Source of the DNA: Typhlomys cinereus
Lineage: Eukaryota > Chordata > Mammalia > Rodentia > Platacanthomyidae
Assembly (NCBI GenBank): GCA_023101885.1
Contig: JALPQD010000088.1
Location: forward strand, 4,871,501-4,935,500
Direction of reading: 5' to 3'
DNA: 64,000 bases
Shown: piece by piece, positions 14,001-25,355 of the stretch
Position numbering within the stretch: position 1 is the first letter of the stretch
Layout: each line of letters opens with the position of its first letter
Translations under genes and position numbers: made by a program
The notes under the pieces: generated by a model
What the model was told of the DNA's origin: nothing
Database searches by the model: none
Seen by the model: the letters and a program-made list of their open reading frames with translations, nothing else

Positions 14001-15567
14001 GGGGAATATTCATTAAAGGGTTTGTTACCCAGTGTCTTCAGCTATAAATGTGGGAGATAAATCTGAGACATAGTGTGGGAAACTGAGAAGACTCGCCCTT
14101 GGGGTTCAAGCTTTAGGAGCTAACCTTATTACCATTACATAAACCAATCCACCACACAAGTTTCATCAGTTTGGACAGAAGATTGCAAATTGCAGTAGAA
14201 GGGCCACACAAGGGTCAGCCAAAGGTCTGAAATTGCATCTTGGTCCTGAGGTCTAGAAAGCTGAAAGACAACATCTGTTAAAAAATGATGCCATCAGTAT
14301 ATAAAATTAGACATCTGTATCTTGAAGAGGAAGCTAGGAACTTCTGACTATAAAAAGCCTCAGAGGAGGTCTGAGTAATTGTTTGCCTACAGTTAAAATT
14401 TAGGAAGTTGCAAAACATTTCCAACTTTCAGATCTTTGTCAAGGTATAACTCCCTGCCTGGATTCATCATAGACAGACGAATCAAAACAAACAAACAAAC
14501 AAACAAACAAACAAACAAACAACAACAAAACCCAAAACTCAAGTAAACCTGCAATGCCTTCTCCAATGAACTGAGACTAGGCCACGTGACAGCTAAAGAA
14601 AGACAAATAATAAGTAAAACTAAGCAAAAAGTGATTGTTCTTGTTGTTATCTTAGTTTAGCTTTGTCTTTCTACATGCTGAGCTCTTTTGTATTTTAGGG
14701 GAGTTTAAGATTAAAATCAATGCAATCGTTTATAAGCCAAATAGAAAGTGTCCTCTTTGTCTTATTCTTTTGTTGACATGTTGTTTAATTGTGCTTTGCC
14801 TTCTATTCTACAGGGTATTAACTCTATATTTCCTGGCCCACCTAAATTAAATGTTCTTAATATTACTTGTGATTTTTTATGATCCAGTAATGCTTTTATT
14901 TTTATGTGGAAAAAGACTTTTAAAAAACAAGTTATTACTTATAATTGCCAAAATTTCAAAAATGCAAAATAACTAAAAACATGCACAATCTGATACTTCT
15001 GCAACAAATTTTATTCCAGAGGAACAAGCAATAGTGTGTGATTATTGCACATTCTCCTTACGATGCTATCTGCTATGGGGTTTTCTTTGAAATCAGATTT
15101 GACCTATAACATGTTCTAAGAAGAGACAGGGTACAAACATTTGGCACCAAACAAACCTACAGAACTGAAGCCAAACTTTTAAAGAGAAATATCCAAGATA
15201 ATTATGAAACATCCTTTGAAAGTAAACAGTGAAATGTTTTCAGTCAGTAGGGACTAATATTTTGTCACTTTTTTTTATATTGAGTAAATGACATTGCAGT
15301 GTTATTTCTTCTCTGGGAGCATGAACATGATTCTCCTTCCTTTGAACAGGCCACGTGAACTCATTGAGATGCAACACAAGTCATCTCTTGCCACAGCACA
15401 GGTGTTCAGTAAGGTCTCGATCTCCGTCCCTCCTCTGTTCCCTCCTCTGTCACGAGAAGGTAGAGTCTAACAATGCTCAACACTCTCACCTTTAAGGACT
15501 CAGGAAGGTACTTCTTCAAGGCATTCCCCAGAACCTGCAGCATCTGAGCTTCCTGTATGTAGAACAT
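4916..15567 (-). CDS. Glycine N-acyltransferase paralogue (gene A), 5 coding exons
   Basis: Predicted acyl-CoA:glycine N-acyltransferase. Family members transfer benzoyl or short/medium acyl groups from CoA to glycine in the mitochondrial matrix of liver and kidney. I joined exons 15567-15490, 12464-12357, 11304-11178, 10100-9929 and 5318-4916. All introns are GT-AG, the frame is open throughout, and the product is 295 residues (human GLYAT has 296). The N-terminal GLYAT domain spans exons 2-5. The C-terminal GNAT-like domain in exon 6 carries FGGNERS, LGPEGTP, MDQTGELRM, an RxxGL CoA-loop motif and the family ending WNQWNCVPL. The TGE glutamate (residue 226) matches the catalytic base reported in bovine GLYAT. 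The start is the only ATG that keeps the family N-terminus (MFYIQEAQMLQ). The gene is a tandem paralogue of gene B 29 kb away on the same strand. It could be rodent Keg1 or another Glyat copy; family assignment is secure, orthology is not. Its noncoding first exon was not found. Confidence 0.9.
5531..5861 (-). repeat. Interspersed repeat family B (gene A intron 5)
   Basis: Antisense copy with TCATTGCAGTAATGAAATGC, AGAAAGGGTTTGATTTCAGC and CAAGTGTTCAAGCACATAAG. It starts about 210 bp from exon 6. Confidence 0.6.
6285..6665 (-). repeat. LTR-like repeat family A, diverged
   Basis: Antisense pattern ending CACAAATATGCCTAAGGC and GTCAAGTTGACACCC. Confidence 0.6.
6700..6850 (+). mobile_element. 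L1 3'UTR end
   Basis: GGGGCCACAAAACAAAAATA and AAAGACATGAAAGTAGGAAG, as in other L1 ends of the window. Confidence 0.55.
7731..8030 (+). repeat. tRNA-headed SINE (subfamily S1) with CA tail
   Basis: The head is TCAGAGAGATGGTTCTGCC and the body holds GAAGTCACCCTTGGACCTCT. The tail is a (CA)n run at about 7965-8013. Confidence 0.8.
8118..8536 (+). repeat. Interspersed repeat family B
   Basis: TGTCATGGTTTGAATGTCAA, CCCCCAAAGGCTCATGGG and AAGCCAAATAAAAAACTC. A G-rich stretch lies at about 8255-8287. Confidence 0.65.
8590..9220 (-). mobile_element. L1 3'UTR (gene A intron 5)
   Basis: Pyrimidine tract, GGGCCCCAGGGTTCCCTCTG, GTCAGTCATTATGCAGGTC and GTTCGTATGATCCCACTACC. The block is like 3560-4010. 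Confidence 0.65.
9929..10100 (-). CDS. Gene A exon 5
   Basis: 172 nt. It completes the split Ser codon, continues SQSSLDKVIENLVA and ends in AT, the first two bases of an Ile codon finished in exon 6. The donor is GTAAGTATG. This is the most divergent exon between the two paralogues, although its length is identical. Confidence 0.88.
11178..11304 (-). CDS. Gene A exon 4
   Basis: 127 nt beginning DMKDDLDHYTNTY and ending QHLQIQ plus one base of a split Ser codon. The acceptor is CTGAAACAG and the donor GTAAGT. Length and phase match gene B exon 4. Confidence 0.9.
11490..11650 (+). mobile_element. L1 3' tail (gene A intron 3)
   Basis: GGAGGCACTGGGAGAAGG, a G-rich tract, TACCTATTGAGCTTGTATGA and an A-rich tail. 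It begins about 185 bp upstream of exon 4 and leaves the splice acceptor untouched. Confidence 0.75.
12357..12464 (-). CDS. Gene A exon 3
   Basis: 108 nt, phase 0 to 0, encoding 36 residues that begin VYGTVFHMNQGNPFKLKAL and end RPQEQ. The acceptor is TTTCACAG and the donor GTAAGG. Same length and phase as the gene B exon at 51148-51041. Confidence 0.9.
13092..13437 (+). repeat. Interspersed repeat family B relative (gene A intron 2)
   Basis: AAGTGGGAAGACCCACCC, GGCAGCACCATTCCCCAG and TTTTTATCACAGTAACAGG. Confidence 0.55.
13440..15489. other. Gene A intron 2, mostly unannotated
   Basis: No further exon needed by the gene model is missing here. Apart from the (AAAC)n run I see no clear element. 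Confidence 0.5.
14485..14530 (+). repeat. (AAAC)n microsatellite
   Basis: About ten AAAC units, in gene A intron 2. Confidence 0.95.
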
Positions 15568-15586
15568 CCTGGCAGATTGCTGTAGG
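15490..15586 (-). CDS. Gene A exon 2 (start codon exon)
   Basis: The ATG is at 15567-15565, with an A at -3. Coding sequence runs to 15490 (26 codons, MFYIQEAQMLQV... to PESLK), followed by donor GTGAGA. The acceptor is probably the AG at 15588-15587, after a pyrimidine-rich stretch, leaving 19 nt of 5'UTR; a second AG at 15581-15580 would also serve. The phase at the donor is 0, as in gene B. Confidence 0.85.
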
Positions 15587-16059
15587 CTACAAAGAGGAGC
15601 AACAGCAGTAAGTCAGGAATGGGAAGATACTTATCCTGGTCTCTGAACTGACATAATAGAGGACCATAACTAGATAGCTTATAAACCACAGGAATAAATA
15701 TTTCTCCCCTTGTCATGTCTAGTGAAGGTCTGCTTTTGAGCTGTTAGATAGTACCTATGAACAAGCCAGGTCACTACAGTCTAATTTATAAGAATGGCAA
15801 TTAGGATGAGCTAATAGTCAAGAGGTCTCAAAGATGCCTAAAACAATATAGACATTTGCCATTGTTCTTGGCTGCCTGCTAGAACCTGATAGCAAGACAA
15901 TATTGCTGAAGACATCTCACAGAAGGATCACAGGACATGGAGACAGCAAGCTGGAATGGAAATGGAAGATTTTGCTTTGCCAGTTAGCCTCCACAGAAGA
16001 TGTGATACAGGCTGCCAGTGGGGAAAAGTCATTGATAGTCATACCCAGCTGTGAATGTT

Positions 16060-16990
16060 GCAAGCTGCAATAAAAAACTCTTTGGCGATAGACGATCATT
16101 GGTGCAATAGTGGCATATATGGTAAAAGGGTAACCAACTGCTCTCTGATTGGACTTAAGATGCACTTTTCAGCAGGGACCATATGCCGGTGCTTAATATA
16201 AACCTAGCCAAAAACCCTTAGAAAGGGAGACTAAAGGCCTTAGGTGGGAATAAGCTACTAAGGTTTTACTGTAAGTGCTTGATTAAAAGCAACTGTTATT
16301 TGAACATTTATCATTATGCCCATGGATTAGAAAAGCTCTCAACAGTTGACCAAGAAGTACCTTTTTCCCCCCAATGGAAGTCATTTAATGCAGAGAACCA
16401 CAACTGTCAAAGTGCAAAGAATCAATGACTGTGAAGTGCTCAGTCCTAAACAGACATCAAAATCAACTCTCATCTCAAGTCATCAAAACCACCCATTCCC
16501 AAACCTTTCAGAAGAAGGGGAGCCTTAAGGATGGGGAGGGGTTTTACTAGACAGTATCCTCTAGTCACGACAGGATGCTGTACCCAAGAACTCATTGCAG
16601 TGATGTTCACTTCCACTAAGCTTGCACAATAGTTGGCCTGTAAACACTCACCATGGGTGAGGGAAGATATCAAGAGACACTATAACTCTCTAAGAGACTA
16701 CTGGAAGGTAATGGCAGATAGGAGAAGAGGAGATAGTACCCTCAATATAGGACACTAATAAGTCCTCCATACCCCAGCAGGTACTAGGTGCTTGCCAGTA
16801 CAGGCATACCAAATGAAACCCAGTGATCCACACATGAAAAAAGATGTAAAAGCAGGGGAGGGAGACTGACTGGAAAGAGAAAGTATGAAGTGGGAATGAG
16901 ATTGAGTAGTAAGGTGTGAAAACGTATCAGTTAATTTTATTTATATATGAAAGAATAAAGAAGAAAAAATAAACAAGTAAAATGCTCATA
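16060..16990 (+). mobile_element. L1 3'UTR, older
   Basis: GGGTAACCAACTGCTCTCTG, AAAAGCTCTCAACAGTTGAC, ACGACAGGATGCTGTACCC and an A-rich end. 60590 has equivalent text. Confidence 0.65.
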
Positions 16991-17599
16991 CACAAAAAAA
17001 TAGTGTCAGTGATGTAATCACCTCTCAAAGGTCCCTGCCTCCTAATACTATCTGTTGCATTAGGGGTTATCTTTCAACATTCAACTTTTGGGTAGATGCA
17101 AGCATTTGGACCACAGTAATGTTAAATCGTTAGGATCTAGATCTACAGAAGTTTACCTAAATTTTACTAAGAACTGTGAATTTTATTGTAAGAAATAATC
17201 CAGTGAGATCTTCGATCCTATATATCCTTCATCTTATGTAACTAGCATAGAAGTCAGGTAATCTACATTGATCAAGCCTAGGAACCTTATTCTGTTCACC
17301 TGTTTTAGCTGTACTCTCTCTGTCTCTCTCATCTCTGTCTCCATCTCCTTCTTCATCTCTATCATCTATGTATCTATCTATCAATCTCATCTCATGTCAT
17401 CTCTATTTCCATCTCTATTGCCATCTCCCCCATCTCTATTTATCTTTCTTTCTCTCATCCATTTTCAAACATTTCACCCTTTAGGAAACCCAAGACTCCC
17501 TGATCTCTACTTCTGCCAATCTTATCTCTACTTTTGCCTATTTGGCACCTCGATTTCTGATTAAGTGAAGTCATTCAGTAATCATATTTCTTTTACAAA

Positions 17600-18260
17600 T
17601 TTGCTTTATTCTTTTAGAGTTTTATGCATGTAGTGAATTATGTTGCTCTCCTAGTCCCCTGATCCCATCCCCCCTCCTTTTCCCATTACAAACCTTCTTC
17701 TCTACCAATCTCCCTCTGACGTTCATATCTTTTTGGATGTGTGTCCCATTGAGTTTCATCTTGGTTGCCTGAACATTTGCTGGGGCATGAGTCATGAATC
17801 TCCAGTAGTTTTTCAGGAAAGTGTGCAGTCTCTTGAGATCTGTCCTCTTCCATGGTGAAACACTGATGGGACAAATCTTGTGCAGATCTTGTTGCAGTAC
17901 TATAAATGCAGTAACATCATGGATGCAACACACCATCTTGTCCAGCTGTCTGGCTACAACCCTCCCCCTCTTCAGACTCTTACATTCTTCAAATTCTTCC
18001 TCAATGGTCCCTGAGCCATGGGGTGGGGAGGGATTAGGATGTCCAGTTTAGGGACTGAGCAGTTTGCAGTCACTTATTTTCTTCACTCTGATCAGTTGTG
18101 ATTGTTTATAATAAATGCCTCTCATTGTCAAAGAAAGCATCTAGTTTGAGTGTTGAGTACTCCTCTAATCTATGAGCAAAATGATAAATGTTTGGCAGGC
18201 AGTTTGAAATAAAAAGTCCTTATAGCTAAATCTTAATAGTTAATAATTTTATTTCTGTAA
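17600..18260 (-). mobile_element. L1 3'UTR
   Basis: Antisense L1 3'UTR: GTTGCTCTCCTAGTCCCCTG, TTGAGTTTCATCTTGGTTGC and CATGGTGAAACACTGATGGG. 48240-48510 is a similar block. Confidence 0.7.
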
Positions 18261-18334
18261 TTGCCTCATTCAGGACCACTTATGTTGCAAATTATAGAAA
18301 TTCCTTTTTAAAAAAATTTTTTATTATTATTTCT

Positions 18335-18545
18335 TATTTATTCAATTTGTGTGTGTTTGTATGTAGAACCACGGACTTATTCGGGAACCACCATGGATCG
18401 CCTCTGACTCCTCCTTGTTCTCTCTGCCCCGGGATTCACAGGCTCCGCTCTACCAGGACCAGAAATGCAGGCCGCCCCCTGTTTCCCCCTGGCGTCTATA
18501 CGTGGGTCTAGGATCTGAACTCAGGACGCTCAGTTGTATAGGGGC
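18335..18545 (-). repeat. tRNA-headed SINE (subfamily S2), head lost
   Basis: Minus copy with tail and body (AGAACCACGGACTTATTC). It stops before the tRNA-like head. Confidence 0.8.
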
Positions 18546-18549
18546 CACT

Positions 18550-19230
18550 TTATCAATTCATCTATACATGGATATTTAGATTGTTTCCATAACTTGTATA
18601 CTAAGAATAATGCCTCGATAAAGAAAAATCTGGTTATATGTTCAAAAGAAATGTAACCAGAAAAGGGGATACTGTAGCAAATAATTCTATTCTTTGAAGT
18701 TTTTGTTGTTGTTCCTGTTGAAAATTCATGTTGCTTTCCATGTGGTGAAACTAATTTGTATAAAGGGGCTTTTTTTCCTCAATATCCTCGTGAGTGCTTG
18801 GTATTTTTTTTTTAATCTCCATCCTAATAGAACATGAAGACTCACTGTGGCTTCATAATGTATATTTCTAGTGGTTAGCCCTGCTGAGCATTCTTTTATA
18901 TGCCTGTTGATCACGTGTTTTCATGTGTTTTTTTATTTATTTATTATTTATTATTATGTGTTTTATGTGCTATTTGGAGAATAACACATTTATTCAAGTC
19001 CTCCCATGATTCCACTGGGTTATTTATGATGTTTTATTTCATTGAGTTGCAAGAGTTTCTCATATGTTAAATGCTATCATAAAATTGAATGCAATTTTTT
19101 CCTCTCATTCTGCAGGGTGTCTTTTCATTTTGGTATGAATAAGTACGTTAATTTGATGTAGTCCCACTTGCTATGTTTGCTTTTGTCATTGTTATGCTTT
19201 GTTATTATGTGCAGGAAGTCAGGAAGCTTA
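18550..19230 (-). mobile_element. L1 fragment, old
   Basis: GGATATTTAGATTGTTTCCA, GTTGCAAGAGTTTCTCATAT and GGGTGTCTTTTCATTTTGG are antisense L1 ORF2-end text. Confidence 0.7.
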
Positions 19231-19244
19231 AGTTTTTATTAGTT

Positions 19245-19650
19245 TCTTTTCTCATCGCTGTGACAAAATACCTAGCAAACTATCTAGTATCAGTTACTCT
19301 TCTCTGTTGCTGTGGGACAAGATTCAAACTCAAGCAACTTAAGGAGAAGAAAGAAGATTTATGTGGCTTCTGGTTCCAGGGGGGAGGTGTCGTCCATTAC
19401 GGCAGAAAAGGCAGAAGCAGGAGGCGGCCTAAGTCATATCCATCATGGAGGCTCAGAGAACAAACTACAGCTTGCAAAAGCAAACTCCTAGTGGAATCAG
19501 GGCAGGACTAACTAACCAAGTTCCAGAACCACCCTTATGACATGCCTTCCTCCAGCAAGGTTCCACCTCCCAAAGGTTCCATGACTTTCTCAAACATTAA
19601 CGGCTAAGGGTGCACACACATGAGACAACTCACATTTCAAAACATAACAA
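19245..19650 (-). repeat. Interspersed repeat family B
   Basis: CTCTGTTGCTGTGGGACAAG, GAAGGCAGAAGCAGG-like text near 19400 and GGTTCCACCTCCCAAAGG. Confidence 0.6.
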
Positions 19651-19659
19651 GAGCAACTT

Positions 19660-21310
19660 GAGGAAAGCAGAGTTCATTATGACTCACTGCGAGGGGACAG
19701 CTCCACTATGGTGGGAACATGTGGTAGAGTGGGACCGACTGACTGTGGAGGCTAGCACATGAGGCTGAGGGTCACATCACCTCTACTCTCAGGAAGCATA
19801 GAAAGACCAGTGTTAGTGCTCAGATTGTTTCTTTCCTTTTTTCCCCCTCTATTCAGGATCCCAGGCAATAAATAAGATGAATATTTTTTCAGGCTTTTTT
19901 TATTTGGTAAGTTGTATTTTTGGGGTCTTTAGAAGAATTTATTTATTCTTCCCCAAGTTGTTGAATTCAGATATGAAGTTGTTTGTATTATTTTCTTATT
20001 ATCTTTTATTTTCTGTGACCTTCACACTAGTGCACCTTCCTTTGTCCCTAATATTGATAATCTATTTGCTTTCCTTTTCCCCCCACTTAACTTTTTTAAA
20101 TTATCATTTTTAGTTCTATCCATACAGTAAAGATTAAATAACTTTGCTATGTAATCTAACAAGTATCCTTAAAGTAAAAAGGTAGTAAAACAGTATCATA
20201 TGCATTCATCAAAGAGATACTCAGAACATATTGTCAAACTTTTAAAATTTACAAAGAATTACTATATTAACTTTATAATTGAATATAAAAAGAATAATGT
20301 ATATACATTATATACACACATATATATTATATACACACATATAATGAGAATATATATAATTTTAAAAAGATTTTCCAGGCAGTTATTTATAAGTTTCTCA
20401 TGTAGAGATAAAAAAAATCTTTTTACTTGTTTCCTTTTAATCTATTGATAAATTCAAAATGGAATTACTTGAATATTTCTCCATTACATTTTAGTCCTGA
20501 TAAATTCTTTTCATAGGAGGCTTTCAGGTGTATTGTGGACCATCCAGCAGAGTCCCCAGGCCCTCTAACTGACATGAGCACTAGTACCTCCTCTTTCGTT
20601 GAAAAACCAGAATGCTCTAGACATTTGTTTCACGTCCCCAAGATCTCAACACACAAAGAGTCTAACTAAGATCTCTAAAGGCAACCTAACTTCTCCAATA
20701 GCATCTTTCAAGACTGTGACAAGGGAATAAGAGACGAAGTAAGTTTAGCACTAAATCACAGGTATTACTACAACATCTATAAACTGCATAACAGGAACCA
20801 CTTGACAGACGTGTAGGCATATATCATCATGAAAACAAATAGAAAACTAAAAACTAATGAGTCAACAAAAACATGATGCCTGATGAAGAGGGTAGACTGA
20901 AATATGAGGAGGTTATATGAAATGAGAAGTCTCAGGTCACCAACAGGCAAACTCCATTGGGCTCTTTGGGTTCTTCAGACCCAGTTTTTCATTTATTGGA
21001 AATATATCCAAGTGGAACAATTCAGAGAATATGAATTTTGAGATGAGTTCTATAAGAATGTTATCAAACATAGGGGAAACTATCACACAATCCCCTTGTG
21101 TCCCGGGTTGAGATTGTATAGTTATGATTTCATAGTCTGCCACAACCCTAAAAAAATATGATATACATACACAAATGGCAGAGGACCTAATTAAAAGGAG
21201 AAAACACAGAAATTGTAGTCCTTAATTAAATTATGTAATTGTTTTTATGCACATTCAATGTACTATATATCATAATATGGAAGAATAAAGAAAGATACTT
21301 TCAGAAGAAA
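19660..21310. other. Intergenic, AT-rich, no gene seen
   Basis: Upstream of gene A. Could hold its noncoding first exon, but I find no promoter pattern like that at 58.9 kb. Confidence 0.4.
20285..20360 (+). repeat. TA/TATACACA-rich repeat
   Basis: Imperfect alternation of ATATAC and ACATATAT units, AT-rich. Confidence 0.8.
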
Positions 21311-21311
21311 T

Positions 21312-21395
21312 CAAACTTGGGGGCAGGGGATTTATCTCAGTGGAAGAACGCTTGCCTAGCATGCACAAGGCGAGTTCAGTCCCCTACACTGAAGA
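21312..21395 (+). repeat. ID-type SINE
   Basis: The stretch GGGGATTTATCTCAGTGG, then CGCTTGCCTAGCATGCACAA, is the tRNA-Ala-derived ID core. It continues directly into a GAA-rich tail. Confidence 0.8.
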
Positions 21396-21557
21396 AGATG
21401 AAGAAAGAGGGGGAAAAGGAGGAGAAAGAAGAAGGTGAGTAAGAAGAGGAGGAGGAAGAAGAAGATGAGGAAGAGGAGGAGGAGGAGGAAGATGAGGAGG
21501 AAGAAGAGGAGGAGGAAAACGAAGAGGAGAAAGAGGAAGAAGAGGAGGAGAAGGAAA
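21395..21557 (+). repeat. GAA/GGA-rich purine tract
   Basis: A continuous run of GAAGA and GAGGA units follows the ID element. It produces false Lys/Arg- or Glu-rich open frames. Confidence 0.9.
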
Positions 21558-22519
21558 CTGCAAATTTTAAAAAGTACTTTGTTATTTATACCATTAAAAA
21601 ATCTTCATTTTATTTTCTTTTTCAGATCATTTAAATTAATGGCAAATCCATCCATAGTCTCCATTTTTTTCTCTAAGATTTATTCATCAGACTTTCACTC
21701 TCCTGGTTAACATTTATCCAACGAAAGAGCTACCTTTCTTAGAGCATTCCCAAAAGGAATAAAAAGAATATGGTCTGCAGGCCATTCCTATATGCAGTAG
21801 ATGCTATATTAATACTACCCAGATCAGCATGCTTTTTGGCATATGATAGAAGCACTACATGTCAAACAGCTTCCAAAACCTATCCGTAGTCCTGTCTGCT
21901 TAGAATAGAAACCTGCCATAGTTCTCTCAGGAATTTTTTTCCCCACCATACATACCAGAGGATTCACCTCCTTCTCAAGTTGAATAAACCCTCTTTGCTG
22001 TGGGACAGACATCCACAGGGAGTTCAGAATCTCTCTAAAACCAACAGCAGCATTTGGTTTGCCTGTCCTTGTGGTTTGAGGGGGAGGACAGGGGATCACT
22101 AAGCACTGTTACATCTCCTGAGTCCTTACCTCTAAATCTGTATCCACACAGAGAAGCTTCTGGGAACAATGTTATTATCCCACAATATGATGCTGTCTTT
22201 ATCTTGACACACGTAACCTGTATGTATCGTGTTTGGGTAGAATTTTAACATTTCTTGTGGACCTTGCTCTTTCCCTGTAAAAGTGAAAAACAAAGTGTTG
22301 GCTCCCTTGGAATTCAGCTGAATCTGGCTCCTCCCCCAAAGTGTATCTTCCAAGAAAGTAATTATGCAAGTTTCAGAGGTGAATGATGTGTGTCCTCTTA
22401 GCTTCTGTGCTTGCTTTTTGTTCTGCCTACAGAAAAAAGCAAGATGGAGACTGAGGAAGAGATGAGACTGTGTAGGAAACACATCTTCCCTCATTCATCC
22501 CTTCCCAGTTGCCTGCTAC

Positions 22520-22705
22520 AATGTGTGTTTGTGTTTATATGTATCTGTGTGTATATGTGACATGTTTGTGTGCACATGTGCGTATGTGTGTATTTGCGTG
22601 TATTTATGTTTGAATGTGCATATGTGTGTTTATGCATATATGTGTACTTGTGTGTATGTGTTTGCATATACATGTTTGTATTGTATGTGTCATGTGCATG
22701 CTCAT
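22520..22705 (+). repeat. TG/TATG-rich cryptic repeat, then (TTTA)n
   Basis: Imperfect TGTGTATATG-type repeat giving Cys/Val/Tyr-rich false frames. A (TTTA)n run follows at about 22758-22790. Confidence 0.8.
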
Positions 22706-22815
22706 ATGAAGGCCAGAGGTTGACAATGACTGTCTTTTTCATTCGTTTTCCACTTTACTTACTTACTTATTTATTTATTTATTTATTTTACAAGCATTTT
22801 GGGTACTAATCCCTA

Positions 22816-23237
22816 TGTTGCAGTTTACCTGCATGGTTGCTGAAAAATCACTATCAAATGGCTTAAGGGAACAAGGGGTTTATTATGATAGTCTGGTTAC
22901 AGTTCATAGCCAGCTTGACGGGAGAGCACGCGTGGACACCAAGCCGAGGGAACCGGCCACACCATCTCTATGTAATGGCTGAGAGAGAGAGACGATCCTT
23001 ATTTGCCAGACCAGCATGCCTGGCCAAGTATATAAAAGGATGCCACCTTCCTCAACTGGCTCTCAGTATTTTATTCATCTGTTCAGGGTTTAGTCCCACT
23101 CGTCTAGGTCTTCCACATCAGCTAGATAATCTTTTGCAGGTTTGCTCAGGACTTAACTCAACCATTAATTCTCCACAAATGTGCCCAGAGCTCAAACCCT
23201 CAACTGTCAGGTTGACATCTGAGCCTAACTATGACAC
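22816..23237 (-). repeat. LTR-like repeat family A
   Basis: Antisense copy from TGTTGCAGTTTACCTGCATG to TCAGGTTGACATCTGAGCC and TATGACA. It contains GGGAACAAGGGGTTTATT. Confidence 0.75.
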
Positions 23238-23604
23238 TGATACTCTGAATTCCGGATGGCTGTTGCCATCTATTTCACTGTTCTTCCCCTGAACTTGGCT
23301 GCATCCTGTCTGGGTGTTGAGAACTTCTTTTATCCAAAGATAAAAATATATATATATATATATATATTTTTAAAAGTCCTTTATGTAAGAAAAAGCTTAA
23401 AGGAGAGAGAAGAACAAAAATAGGACATGGTAGAGAATGGGGGTGGCCTCATTTGCTTACTAACCCCAGACAACCTCCCTATCCCTTCCATGACTGGGAA
23501 TATGTGGTCAGCACTGTAAACCAGTCTAAACAGTGGATGGGAAGGAAATTGACAGTGAACGAATCAGATGTTTCAATACTTACGGAATTTTTATTTTAAT
23601 TTTT

Positions 23605-23888
23605 TTTATTATTTATTCAAGTGTGCGTGTGTGTGTGTGCGTGTGTGCGCGTGCATGTATGTGTGTATGTATGTGTAGAACCACGGACGAATTCGGGAAC
23701 CACCAAGGACCGCCTCCACCTCCTCCTTGTTTACTCTGCCCCCGGATTCACAGGATCCTCCTACCAGGACCAGAAACGCAGGACGCCCTTGCTTTCACTC
23801 AGCATCTATATGTGGAGTCTAGGATCTGAACTCAGGACCTTCTGCCTGCAAGGCAGAGGCTTAACCCCTGAGCCACCTCTCCAGCTCC
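23605..23888 (-). repeat. tRNA-headed SINE (subfamily S2)
   Basis: Minus copy with (TG)n tail, AGAACCACGGACGAATTC and the intact head CTTAACCCCTGAGCCACCTC. Confidence 0.85.
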
Positions 23889-24009
23889 CCCCTCCAGACT
23901 TTTCTTAACAATGGCCTTATTTATCTATTTAACTGTGTCCCTTTGTCTCCACTCTCTGGGGGTCTCTGTTCCCTTAACCCCCAAGTTATGTTCCTTTATG
24001 GCTATAATG

Positions 24010-24650
24010 AATATTATAGATTTTCCCTTGAGTTTGTCATTACAAGGGTTTAGGAATAAGTTCCACTTATGATGGAGAACATGCAAAGTCTATCTTTCTG
24101 GGTCTGGGATACTTTACTTTGCTCAGTATAACTTCTTCTAACTCCATCCATTTATCAGCAAGTTTCATTAATTCATTTTTGATGGCCACATAGATTCCAT
24201 TCTGTATATGTACCACCTTTTCATTATCCACTCATCAGCTATTAGATATGTAGGTTGATTTCATGACTTTGCTATTGTGAATAGTGCTGCAATGAACATG
24301 GATGTACATGTGTTTCTATAGTAAGATGAAACGTTTTGGGGGAATATTCCCAATAGCTAGGTCATATGGCATTCATTTTAACTTTTTTAGAAACTGCCAT
24401 ACTGATTTCCAGAGCAGCCGTACAGGTCTGCATTCCCACTAGCATTGTATGAGGATTCCCGTCCCCCTACATCCTTATTTGTTGTTGGATGTGTTTTGGA
24501 TTTTAGCCATTCTAATCAGGGTGAGATGATATCTCAGGGTGCTTTGATTTGTATTTCCCTAATGGCTAGGGAGGTGAAATTTTTTTAAAGTATTGGTTGA
24601 ACATTTTAATTTCATCCTGAGAAAAGTTTAAGTTCCAAGGCCCATTTTCT
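24010..24650 (-). mobile_element. L1 fragment (ORF2 end), left part
   Basis: Antisense L1 text such as TTTGCTATTGTGAATAGTGC and CAATGAACATGGATGTACAT. It is interrupted after CCAAGGCCCATTTTCT by two later insertions and resumes at 25372. Confidence 0.85.
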
Positions 24651-25171
24651 TTCTTCCTTTTTTAATAGTATAAATTATTTTATTTACAGAAACTTACTTC
24701 AAAACAGACTATATATTTTGCTCTTTTTTTAATTTTATTTTTTTCACTCATACAAACTTGACAAGTACCCCATTCCCCTCTCTCCCTCCAGCTCTCCTTG
24801 GATCCCCTTGTTCCCTCTCCCCTTTTCCCCTTCCTTTCCCCCCCTCCTTCCCTTTCTCCCAGTGGGCCCCCCTATTCTTGGAGCATCCTTTACTGTGCAT
24901 GTCAAACTTTCCTCTGGGTCCTCCTCTTCTGATGAGGTGTAAGGACTCAGTAGCATTGCTTAGAGCTTTTTTGTGTTCTCCTTTAGTATAGGAACACTAT
25001 TGTGGCTGTTAATCCCTTGCCTCTAAGGATTCTAGTGCCTGTGATTCATGCTAGCCTTTAGAGGGGGGTCAATATTAATGATATGTTGGTCATTGCACAG
25101 GTCATGCAAAGTCTTATTATGATTACTTCAGCCCTAACTTCTGTGGAGTATCTTCATATTGTTGCTCCTCC
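24651..25171 (-). mobile_element. L1 3'-end insertion 1 (possible 3' transduction)
   Basis: A 5'-truncated L1 tail (TTCACTCATACAAACTTGAC onward) in minus orientation, followed by its 3'UTR. It is flanked by CCAAGGCCCATTTTCT at 24635-24650 and 25172-25187. On its poly(A) side, 24651-24724 is not L1 text. Confidence 0.8.
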
Positions 25172-25187
25172 CCAAGGCCCATTTTCT

Positions 25188-25355
25188 TTTTAATTTTTTT
25201 AACATTTTTTATTATTATTTCCACTCATACAAACTTAATAGGTAGACCAGTTCCCTCCCCCTCCTTCTCCCCCCCCAACCCCCTCCTCCCCTCCCTCCCT
25301 CCCCATCTCCCAGTGCCTCCCCCCCAATTCCCAGAGAGTCTTTTATTGTGTATGA
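25188..25355 (-). mobile_element. L1 3'-end insertion 2 at the same target
   Basis: A second, shorter L1 tail with a pyrimidine tract. It is flanked by the same 16-bp target sequence at 25172-25187 and 25356-25371. Confidence 0.85.

Noticed and set aside
22491..22809. Cys/Val/Tyr-rich and His/Thr-rich frames
   Set aside because: Translation of a TG/TATG repeat.
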